This document shows positions 1 through 6,422 of a stretch of 7,370 nucleotides of DNA, piece after piece (the first letter of the stretch is position 1; every line of letters begins with the position of its first letter). The stretch spans positions 1 to 7,370 of the forward strand of contig JADYZK010000436.1 in NCBI GenBank assembly GCA_020853175.1. The letters run 5' to 3'. Source of the stretch: Bacteroidales bacterium. GTDB lineage: Bacteria > Bacteroidota > Bacteroidia > Bacteroidales > F082. Both the position numbers and the translations under genes were made by a program. The notes below the pieces were generated by a model that saw nothing but the letters and a program-made list of their open reading frames with translations, made no database searches and was not told the DNA's origin.

Positions 1-695
1 GAATAATAATAGGCATTTCCAAAACTGTTGTTTACAATCGAATCGCGCTTTAAGCCACTGTCGTAATAAGCAAAACGATCCACAGCGTCAATGCGGATGT
101 GTTGCATCCCTATATAAAACAACCACTGTGGCTTGGTCTTAAAATAAAACCCGCCATCGGAAAACCAGTTGTTGTTGTAAAAATGTTCTTGACCAAAGAG
201 CGTATGACCTCCAGTTAGAGAAATGTAATCCAACCCTTTAAAATTTCCTCTGTCAACAAAACCCATGTCAAAATGTGCCGAAACGGGCTGAAACTTTGTG
301 CTATATCCCAATTGCCGACGCAAAGTGGGATTCATTTGAGCCAAAACGCTTCCAGCTTCAAGTGTTTTTAGCTCGGCTTGCAAGGCTGAGCGTAAATAAA
401 CCTGGGCGTTTTCATCAGCAGGATTCAAAGCCAATGCTTTGCGAAAATGCTTTTCTGCTTTCACAGGTTGGCCGAGCTCCATTTGCGCTATGCCCATCCG
501 CATCCGCAGAAAATAGTAATCGGAGCCCTGGCCAATCATCTCATTTCCGGTTTTTAATACCGCTTTCCAGTTGCCTTGGAGATAGTATTGGTAGGTAATG
601 CTATCTTTATAAGCTTCGTCTATAAATGTTTGTCCAAGCAATCGGCTTGTGGCACAACAAAAAAGCATCAACAAAACAAGGAGGGTTTTATACAC
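1..695 (-). CDS. Exported TPR protein with probable outer-membrane beta-barrel C-terminus (partial)
   Basis: I translated this myself; the frame is open from 695 to the left window edge (231 codons plus two bases) and the C-terminus lies outside. Residues 1-22 form a signal peptide: one Lys at position 3, a hydrophobic run LLVLLMLF, and a likely signal peptidase I site after LLGQ. Cysteines at 13-14 lack a proper lipobox, so a lipoprotein is less likely. Residues about 58-98 look like a tetratricopeptide repeat (RMGIAQMELGQPVKAEKHF followed by KALALNP). From about residue 135 the sequence alternates aromatic and polar residues (DYISLTGGHTLFGQ, GGFYFKTKPQWLFYIGMQ), as in outer-membrane beta strands; this is inference. 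The start is a GTG at 695 that overlaps the end of the upstream gene by 8 bases. It is chosen because it gives a complete signal peptide, and no in-frame ATG precedes the hydrophobic core. It is the last visible gene of the operon. The specific function is unknown. Confidence 0.75.
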   Translation of the reverse strand, partial: MYKTLLVLLMLFCCATSRLLGQTFIDEAYKDSITYQYYLQGNWKAVLKTGNEMIGQGSDYYFLRMRMGIAQMELGQPVKAEKHFRKALALNPADENAQVYLRSALQAELKTLEAGSVLAQMNPTLRRQLGYSTKFQPVSAHFDMGFVDRGNFKGLDYISLTGGHTLFGQEHFYNNNWFSDGGFYFKTKPQWLFYIGMQHIRIDAVDRFAYYDSGLKRDSIVNNSFGNAYYY

Positions 696-2877
696 GTTTC
701 AAGATTGTTTTTTTGTTGCTGAAGCTAAGCTGCTCCAGGCGGTTATTTTCAAACACAAGTTCATAGCTTCTTTGATGGGTTTCTTTGCCCAAAACTTTAA
801 AGCTGACTTGGCTTTCAAGCAGAATTTTTGAGCTGGTCAAATCGTTAAAATATTTTTTTTGAACCAAGGTGTATTCAATGGACAAAAACATATAAAAAGG
901 CGCAACAAAATCTTGAAGCAAACGCAATGCGGGCTTAGGATAAAGGACATTGGTAATGGCTTCGCGAATGACCAATCCGGGCGAAAAACCGGTAATCATC
1001 TGGTAGGCGGCAAGATAAAAATCGTATAACAGACAGTCTTTTCTTCCTTCAAAATGGGTGAAAAAGAAAAAATCGGGTTGACGCACGAACCATGCTTTGG
1101 CATGGGTTTGTTGGCATATAAAGTAGCTGTTGTTGTAGATGTCGGTTTCAACTTTCCAAGCTGTTTCAACAGCCTGCGGATCGCCTTCTTGTTTGAAACG
1201 AACGATTTGTCCGGGCACAAAATGCAAAGCTTCGTCCAGCAGCTCCACAATTTGGTTGTTCGAGACCAAATCGTTGTTTTGGGGCTGCGCTACGGCAAAT
1301 AACTGCTTTTCGTCGGCATGTTTTAGGTAAGCCGTAAAAGGATAATCTAAGGTAGAAGCACCGATGGTTCCGGCCGTTTGAAACTGAAAGTGCAAGTGTG
1401 GATAAGGCGAACGGCCTGAGTTGCCACAGCTTGCAATTTGCTCGCCTTTTCGCACGTATTGGCCTTTTTTAACCAAAATACTTCCTTTGCCAAGATGGCT
1501 CATCTGCGTGAAAAAAGCCTCGGCATGATGGAGTACCACGCTGTTTCCCCAATTGTTGTTCAAGTTCATGTCGCCAATGTTGTTGTCAGAAACACCATCT
1601 TCTACCACACTGACATAACCATCCGCAGGGGCAACAACCGGCTTCCCGAAACAATAATAATCTTCGGGTTTATTGCCTTCATTGGCAAAGGTTTTGCCGT
1701 CTTCATCGGTCATCTCAAAATCCCAGGCATACTTCCAAGCCTCTTGGTGGGTATGACTTCCGTTGATGCCTTGCGTAACTTTCCAGGTTCCAAAAAAAGG
1801 CAAGTGAACAGGAATTTTCCCTAAATGCGCCAAACGGTGCCGGTTCACGACATAACTGTAAAGGTTGTTTTCAGGACTGCTTTGTTGCACCACTACCAAA
1901 CCGGGCTTGTTGTGAAAATGCTCTCTTACCCTAAAAATATACAACAAAAGGAGCATCACCACATTGAATGGCAAAGAATAAACCGAGAGTTGATAGGAGG
2001 CCAACACATAACTTCCGGAGCTAATAAAGAATGCCAGCAACGGCACCGAAATAACCACCCAAAGAAGGGAGTAAAAAGAGGGAACAACGAAGAAAGTGCC
2101 TATGCCAATGGCAGTTAGAATATAATTGAAACCAATGTAGCTGTAACCGATTTCCGAAATCTGCACACCTGTGAAGCCGTAAAAGAACCATGCTGCCATA
2201 AAACCGACAAGCGAGTAAATAAAAGCAATGCGCGACCAAATGATGAGCCCGACAGCAATCAAAAGTCCGACAAAAAGATGGTATTGAAAGAAAATGGCGC
2301 CCAATGAAAGGAAATATGTTTTTATCGGAATTGGGAGCACGAGGGTGTCAAACCAAAGGTAAAGTTTCACCATGGGAAGACCTCCCAAAAGGTACATTTC
2401 ATTTAAAACATAGATACCTCTTTCGCTGATTTCTAACTGGGTAAACTGTCGCGTGCTAAGAATAACCACCCAAATGGCAACCAAAAAGGGAAGGCTGAGA
2501 TAAGGCAGGCCATATTTGTAAAGCCATCCATCCAGCAGCACCGAAACCAACAAACTGAGTAAGGCACTAAAAACAATTACGACTACAAAAGCGGCATTGA
2601 TTTGAAAGGCAACGCCCAGTCCAAGTCCGGTAAGCAGGGCGTTGAATCCATAAAGTCCATTGATCACTTTTTGACGGTTAAGTCCAATCAAAAAAGCGAA
2701 GCTGTTGGCACTCACCACTGCCAAAAGGCCACTGATGCCGGCACTTAAATCAAAAAGGCTGACTGCAATCAGGATAAATCCAAAGATTTTGTCCTTGGAA
2801 AAAAAAATCTGGGTATAGCTGTTGCTGACACTTTGCCAAAAAAATGGAAATATCTGTTGCAGCCGCTGTGCTGTCAT
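688..2877 (-). CDS. Urea-transporter-family channel fused to an M23 metallopeptidase domain
   Basis: This 729-residue protein has three parts. Residues about 30-318 are a multi-pass membrane domain of the urea transporter family. Two homologous halves are visible: YGFNALLTGLGLG (76-88) pairs with YIGFNYILTAIGIG (247-260), and LPF appears at 129-131 and 302-304, matching the pore motif seen twice in this family. Residues about 350-500 are an M23 (LytM/lysostaphin-like) peptidase domain. Its candidate metal and catalytic residues are His377, Asp386, His461 and the HLH at 494-496, and PVVAPADGYV and KKGQYVRKGEQIASCGNSG are typical of the fold. The His-to-Asp spacing is longer than the classical HxxxD. 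Residues about 515-729 match nothing I recognise. Family knowledge gives passive urea or small-amide passage for the first part and peptidoglycan peptide cleavage for the second. Substrates here are unproven, and no urease gene is visible. The start ATG overlaps the decarboxylase stop by 4 bases (ATGA), indicating translational coupling. Confidence 0.9.
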   Translation of the reverse strand: MTAQRLQQIFPFFWQSVSNSYTQIFFSKDKIFGFILIAVSLFDLSAGISGLLAVVSANSFAFLIGLNRQKVINGLYGFNALLTGLGLGVAFQINAAFVVVIVFSALLSLLVSVLLDGWLYKYGLPYLSLPFLVAIWVVILSTRQFTQLEISERGIYVLNEMYLLGGLPMVKLYLWFDTLVLPIPIKTYFLSLGAIFFQYHLFVGLLIAVGLIIWSRIAFIYSLVGFMAAWFFYGFTGVQISEIGYSYIGFNYILTAIGIGTFFVVPSFYSLLWVVISVPLLAFFISSGSYVLASYQLSVYSLPFNVVMLLLLYIFRVREHFHNKPGLVVVQQSSPENNLYSYVVNRHRLAHLGKIPVHLPFFGTWKVTQGINGSHTHQEAWKYAWDFEMTDEDGKTFANEGNKPEDYYCFGKPVVAPADGYVSVVEDGVSDNNIGDMNLNNNWGNSVVLHHAEAFFTQMSHLGKGSILVKKGQYVRKGEQIASCGNSGRSPYPHLHFQFQTAGTIGASTLDYPFTAYLKHADEKQLFAVAQPQNNDLVSNNQIVELLDEALHFVPGQIVRFKQEGDPQAVETAWKVETDIYNNSYFICQQTHAKAWFVRQPDFFFFTHFEGRKDCLLYDFYLAAYQMITGFSPGLVIREAITNVLYPKPALRLLQDFVAPFYMFLSIEYTLVQKKYFNDLTSSKILLESQVSFKVLGKETHQRSYELVFENNRLEQLSFSNKKTILKRV

Positions 2878-4235
2878 AACTCAAAAAACGATAAATGGGG
2901 AGGCATGACCTCAAGACTTGCAATGGTATCTAAGGTTTCGTTGTTGCGAATCAGATGAACTTTTTCCTGTTCGTCAATCAGCACCACTTTGGGCCTTAGG
3001 GTAATAAATTGCATCCATTGTGTCATGTTGTAAGCCCCTACATGATGAATCACCACGAGATCTTCTTTGTTGAGCAAAGGCATATTGATGCTTTCGCGCA
3101 GCACGTCAATATTCATGCACAGCGGACCAAAAAGCGCTGTATCTTCGGTGTATGAGGTGAAAGTTTGGGCGGGAGTGATTTTGTGATCGTACCAAAAAGC
3201 AGTGAAAAGCAGGTTCACACCCACATCCAAAATCGTTGAACGGCGACCATCCGACAGGCGTTTGTTGGCCAAAACCGAGCCAATGAGCCAAGCAGCATCG
3301 TCAATGAGGGCGCGCCCCGACTCAATGATTAAAAGCGGAGGGTTTTTGGGCCGGTAGTCGCTGTTCATCAAGGCAGAGGTGATGGCTTCGGCAAAATCAT
3401 CTATCGAAGGACTGATGTCGGTGCCGGGCAGATAGGAGCCTTTCAAAGTGTTTTTAGAGGCAAAACCGCCGCCCATGTCAATGTATTTTATTTCGTGACC
3501 GTATTTGTTTAACACGCTCTGCGCGAGGTGTGCCAGCTTTGAAGCAGCTACGCCGTAAGCAGCAGGTGAAAGCATAAATGTTCCGATGTGGGTGTGCAAG
3601 CCCATCAAATCCATCACGCCCGAAAACATGATTTTATTCAGCGCATCCCAGGCTTGTCCGTTCTCGTAATTGAAACCAAAACGGTCCCAAATCGGATAAA
3701 TTCCGGTGTCCATATTCACCCTGATGGCTACTTTTGGGCGACGGCCTGTGCTTTTGGCGATGTCTTGAAGCATGTACAACTCGTCAAGATGGTCAATATG
3801 AATTAACGAATTGTTGGTGACCGCCTTGCGAAGGTCAACTTCAGATTTATCGGGCCCGTTGAAGATGATTTTACTGCCTTCAACACCGTTGTTGATGGCT
3901 TTATCGTATTCAAAACCGCTCACCACTTCGGCCCACGAACCTTCTTGGTGGTACATATTGCACACGGCACTCAAGTAGTTGGTTTTATAGCTCCACGCAA
4001 ATTGAACGCGCGGATAGCGGGTTTCAAAAGCTTGACGTGCAGCACGGAAATTTTTACGCAGTTTTTTCTCCGAAATAACAAACAATGGCGAGCCATACTC
4101 TTTTGCTAAGGCTTTCACTTCAACGCCATCAAGATGGGTGACAGGCTCAAATATGGTGCGCATCCCAAATTTATTGGGCATATTGCTTTCCAATTTCTTG
4201 ATGATGGGTCTTTCGTAAACTTTTTTTGTTGTCAT
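2874..4235 (-). CDS. Fold-type III PLP-dependent decarboxylase, LysA/diaminopimelate decarboxylase-like, substrate unknown
   Basis: This 453-residue protein has the alanine-racemase-like barrel and C-terminal beta domain of the LysA/ornithine decarboxylase family. Visible family motifs are the PLP lysine Lys84 in WSYKTN, HTHIG at 214-218, the phosphate-binding GGGF at 255-258, ESGR at 305-308, a cysteine/aspartate pair Cys373 and Asp377 in GPLCMNID, and GAY at 400-402. The family decarboxylates D- or L-amino acids using a lysine-bound PLP and usually acts as a head-to-tail dimer. The substrate loop reads CMNID where diaminopimelate decarboxylases usually read CESxD, so I do not call it lysA. 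About 25 residues precede the usual domain start; this tail contains YERPIIKKL and resembles a RiPP leader (see findings). It starts 61 bases after the ligase gene and overlaps the channel gene by 4 bases. The cytoplasmic reaction probably feeds or follows the ATP-grasp step; that link is inference. Confidence 0.88.
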   Translation of the reverse strand: MTTKKVYERPIIKKLESNMPNKFGMRTIFEPVTHLDGVEVKALAKEYGSPLFVISEKKLRKNFRAARQAFETRYPRVQFAWSYKTNYLSAVCNMYHQEGSWAEVVSGFEYDKAINNGVEGSKIIFNGPDKSEVDLRKAVTNNSLIHIDHLDELYMLQDIAKSTGRRPKVAIRVNMDTGIYPIWDRFGFNYENGQAWDALNKIMFSGVMDLMGLHTHIGTFMLSPAAYGVAASKLAHLAQSVLNKYGHEIKYIDMGGGFASKNTLKGSYLPGTDISPSIDDFAEAITSALMNSDYRPKNPPLLIIESGRALIDDAAWLIGSVLANKRLSDGRRSTILDVGVNLLFTAFWYDHKITPAQTFTSYTEDTALFGPLCMNIDVLRESINMPLLNKEDLVVIHHVGAYNMTQWMQFITLRPKVVLIDEQEKVHLIRNNETLDTIASLEVMPPHLSFFEL

Positions 4236-4296
4236 AATTCAAAATCTATGATGAAAAAAACATTTCCTTATTCTTTAATAAAATTCTTAAATGCAT

Positions 4297-5343
4297 TTAC
4301 AGCTCGCCGTGGGTTGAAATCTGTTCAAACTCACTCAGGTCAACAATCATGTCCCAAGCATACCGGATAAACATTTTTCCCACTTCGTAATGTGTATAAG
4401 CTTCAGTAGGCCATCCCATTGCCATGCGAACCAAGGCTTCTGGGATGTTTTGACCCACGCCTACAGAGAGATAAATCCAGGCCGGCATCCGGGGATTGAT
4501 CTCCAGAAGAAAATATTCTCCACTTTTGTTTTTCATCAGTTCGAGCTCAAAACCACCACGCCATTTGGTTGATTTAAGGAAGTGATCGGTAAGTGCCAGA
4601 ATCTGCTTATCAGCAATGGAAATGCCGCCCCAAGCCTTGCCTTTATCGGTGATGTATTGTTTGCGCATGGGCACTGCCGCAATGGTGTTGCCATTGCCGT
4701 CGCCTAATCCGGTAACATTGTATTCGGTTCCGTGAATGAACTCTTGAATGATGATCGGAAGACCCCATTTGGCTGAAATTTTATTAAAAGCGGCCTTGGT
4801 CTGATCGAAGTTATAAGCCAAAACGGCATCGTAATACTTCCCTTTTACCACCAAAGGCCAATTATATTCTTTTTCGAGGGCTTGGGCTTCCATCACATTA
4901 TAAATGGCTTTGCTGCGTGGCACGTGGATGTCGTATTTTTTACCGAAATCGTTTAAATTCACTTTGTGCCGTTCTTCAAACTGATCCATGGTAGGCAAAA
5001 AGGTGTGAATGCCCATGCTTTTCAGCTTCTTCTCGAGCTTGATGAATGAATAAAGCTCGGCATCGAAGTTGGGAATGACGGCATCGAGTTTTTCAATATC
5101 ATGGATATACTCCAATCGCGACATCAATACTTCGGTGCCTGTTGAAGGATAAGGAATTTGGTAGGTTTTATCAACGAGATCGTGCATGTAGATGCCCGGC
5201 TCCAATGATTCGTAGGACAAGCCGATGATACGACAATCGAAACTCGCGGCTTCGCGCAGCGCTCTGATAACGGCTACGCCCGGCCCAGGACTGTCAATGG
5301 CGTTGAGGCCTGTAACACCAATGGTGAGCAATGGCTTACTCAT
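4297..5343 (-). CDS. ATP-grasp ligase of the CarB/biotin carboxylase type, probable carboxylate-amine ligase
   Basis: This 348-residue protein has a Rossmann-like N-terminal domain (LLTIGVTGLNAIDSPGPGVA, residues 5-24) followed by an ATP-grasp domain. ATP-binding and catalytic features visible are Lys167 in PLVVKGKYYDA, the hinge IIIQEFIHGTEYNVTGLGDG (197-216), GGFELELM (263-270) and the metal-binding loop LEINPR (280-285). The family activates a carboxylate as an acyl phosphate and joins it to an amine or other nucleophile. Which acid and amine are used cannot be read from the sequence. The length is too short for carbamoyl-phosphate synthase and no biotin-related partner is present, so a small-molecule or peptide ligase is the better guess. 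The ATG overlaps the pqqD-like stop by 8 bases (ATGAGTAA), which argues for coupled translation and joint function with the PqqD-like protein. The call as an ATP-grasp enzyme is firm; the product is unknown. Confidence 0.88.
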   Translation of the reverse strand: MSKPLLTIGVTGLNAIDSPGPGVAVIRALREAASFDCRIIGLSYESLEPGIYMHDLVDKTYQIPYPSTGTEVLMSRLEYIHDIEKLDAVIPNFDAELYSFIKLEKKLKSMGIHTFLPTMDQFEERHKVNLNDFGKKYDIHVPRSKAIYNVMEAQALEKEYNWPLVVKGKYYDAVLAYNFDQTKAAFNKISAKWGLPIIIQEFIHGTEYNVTGLGDGNGNTIAAVPMRKQYITDKGKAWGGISIADKQILALTDHFLKSTKWRGGFELELMKNKSGEYFLLEINPRMPAWIYLSVGVGQNIPEALVRMAMGWPTEAYTHYEVGKMFIRYAWDMIVDLSEFEQISTHGEL

Positions 5344-5593
5344 CGTCTAATTGTATGAGGCGATATTGACGGAGCATATCTAAAAAATCGAGCAGGTCGC
5401 GCTCAATGATTGCTTCTTCGGTATTGTAAGCTGCTTGTATTTCGGCGATAATTTCGGTTTGACTCAGGCCTTTACGCAATTGGTTGAGCATTTCCAAACC
5501 TACCGGATTTACCGTAAACGATTCGCCCGATCCGGGATTGAAAACGAAGCCGTTGTCGCTAACAGCAATATTATTTTTAATTTTCATGGTCAT
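5336..5593 (-). CDS. PqqD-like protein (RiPP recognition element fold)
   Basis: This 85-residue protein fits the PqqD family. Residues about 9-33 would form the beta hairpin strands (AVSDNGFVFNPGSGESFTVN), followed by VGLEMLNQLRKGLSQTEIIA and a helical end, DLLDFLDMLRQYRLI. The alternation of a short beta sheet with a winged-helix-like bundle, with the phrase N-x-x-G-x-x-x-L near residue 29, is typical. Characterised members bind the leader of a ribosomal peptide and present it to a modifying enzyme, as PqqD does for PqqA with PqqE. No radical SAM partner or peptide gene is seen here; the immediate partner is an ATP-grasp enzyme. The acidic C-terminus ends DDE. A second ATG at 5587 would remove two residues (MTMK to MK). 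It is the first gene of the five-gene set, 68 bases after the regulator's stop, with no terminator between them. Confidence 0.82.
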   Translation of the reverse strand: MTMKIKNNIAVSDNGFVFNPGSGESFTVNPVGLEMLNQLRKGLSQTEIIAEIQAAYNTEEAIIERDLLDFLDMLRQYRLIQLDDE

Positions 5594-5661
5594 GGCTATT
5601 TTTTACTGTTGTGGATTGCAAAATTCATACTTTCGATGGAGATGCGTATCATGGAATTCTT

Positions 5662-6282
5662 TTATTGTTGTGTAAAATTTTCGGTTAATGGATCTTCCAT
5701 CAGGGAAACTAAACGTATCCCAAGCCGCTCTTTTTCGGGCAAATTTTTGTATTCGGAGACAGAGTAGCCCGTAATTTGTTTGAATTGTGTGGACAGGTAT
5801 TGCACGCTGCTATAGCCCATAATGTAAGCTATTTCGCTCAAGCTGAACTCTTCCGACTGCATCAACTCCTTTACTTTTTCTATCCTTTGGAGGATAATAT
5901 ATTTCTCAAGCGTGATCTTTTCGATGCGCGAAAAAACCGTGGAGAGGTGCTGGTAACTTTTGTTGAAACGGCTTACGATAAAATCGGAGTTGCGAACCAT
6001 GGCATTGTAGGTGGTATGATGCACCAACTCAACAATCACTTGCTTCATTTCTTCAACAAGAAGCTGATCCTTATCTTGAATCACCTTAAAACCCAAATCA
6101 TGAAAGAGGGCGATTACCTGCTCTTCTTGAATTGCGGTTGCATCATAAGCTAAGGTTACATCCCCCAACTTCGCTTTTATTACCTCAACGCCCAACCGAT
6201 TCAGTTCGATGATAAGTAACTTTAAGCAACAATCGCTCAGCATATTGCTGAGGTTGAAATGTTGATGGAGCTTTTTATTCAA
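5662..6282 (-). CDS. AraC-family transcriptional regulator with degenerate HMA-like N-terminal domain
   Basis: This 206-residue protein has an N-terminal ferredoxin-like domain resembling heavy-metal-associated domains (about 5-75: FNLSNMLSDCCLKLL, LGVEVIKAKLGDVTLAYD, ALFHDLGFKVI) and a C-terminal AraC DNA-binding domain (about 95-180). The second helix-turn-helix is clear: FSLSEIAYIMGYSSVQYLST followed by QFKQITGYSVSEYK. The metal-binding CxxC of HMA domains is replaced by SDCC, leaving Cys18 and Cys19. The start is a TTG at 6282; the only in-frame ATG is at 6243 (Met14). I prefer TTG because the residues before Met14 supply the first beta strand of the HMA fold, and an in-frame TAG lies only a few codons upstream, with no ATG between. 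It lies upstream of the PqqD-like operon on the same strand and may control it or be co-transcribed with it; neither is shown directly. The effector is unknown. Confidence 0.85.
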   Translation of the reverse strand: MNKKLHQHFNLSNMLSDCCLKLLIIELNRLGVEVIKAKLGDVTLAYDATAIQEEQVIALFHDLGFKVIQDKDQLLVEEMKQVIVELVHHTTYNAMVRNSDFIVSRFNKSYQHLSTVFSRIEKITLEKYIILQRIEKVKELMQSEEFSLSEIAYIMGYSSVQYLSTQFKQITGYSVSEYKNLPEKERLGIRLVSLMEDPLTENFTQQ

Positions 6283-6303
6283 GTGATTCTTTTTCTATTC
6301 CAA

Positions 6304-6311
6304 CAAAAGTA
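6304..6311 (-). promoter_or_regulatory. Candidate Bacteroidota -7 promoter box for the AraC-family gene
   Basis: On the minus strand these bases read TACTTTTG, an exact match to the TAnnTTTG -7 consensus of Bacteroidota housekeeping promoters. It lies in the only substantial gap between the fabH terminator and the regulator, about 20 bases before the TTG start, so a leader of roughly 15 bases is implied. I see no convincing TTTG-type -33 element at the expected distance, which lowers confidence. If real, transcription from it could continue through the regulator into the pqqD-like operon, since no terminator separates them. Confidence 0.4.
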
Positions 6312-6375
6312 GCCCTTTTCATTGTAGCAGATATACAGGATTATGTCTAAGATGTTCAAGATTTTCCTGTAAAAC

Positions 6376-6402
6376 AAAAAACACCTCGAATGGGTGTTTT
6401 TT
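6376..6402 (-). terminator. Intrinsic terminator after fabH, possibly bidirectional
   Basis: There is a perfect 10-base-pair inverted repeat, AAAAAACACC against GGTGTTTTTT, around a 7-base loop (6386-6392). On the minus strand the right arm ends in a T run continued by GTTTT, and the structure starts about 20 bases after the fabH stop. This is the expected form of a Rho-independent terminator and separates fabH from the regulator and operon. The plus strand also has a T-rich tail after the stem (6397-6411), so it could work both ways, although no plus-strand gene is seen to its left. Confidence 0.75.
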
Positions 6403-6422
6403 AATTTTTTTAAACCAACAAT

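Noticed and set aside
275..598. Plus-strand ORF of 107 codons near the left edge.
   Set aside because: It is antisense to the continuous TPR/outer-membrane frame with its signal peptide and has no family signature.
1438..2118. Two adjacent plus-strand ORFs of 128 and 97 codons.
   Set aside because: They lie entirely inside the well-supported channel/M23 gene on the other strand, have no recognisable domains, and are best explained as antisense shadows.
2874..4235. Annotation of the decarboxylase as diaminopimelate decarboxylase (lysA).
   Set aside because: The fold and catalytic residues agree, but the substrate loop lacks the CESxD glutamate and the operon context is not lysine biosynthesis.
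4246..4296. A 16-codon minus-strand ORF whose ATG follows the ATP-grasp stop directly (TAAATG), encoding MHLRILLKNKEMFFSS.
   Set aside because: It is very short, AT-rich and has no recognisable core or leader motif. It would be the only place for a precursor peptide between the operon genes, but nothing supports translation.
5598..5661. A possible promoter for the pqqD-like operon (GAATTTTG, near TAnnTTTG) in the gap after the regulator.
   Set aside because: The box has one mismatch and no -33 partner at a suitable distance, so I do not list it as a feature.
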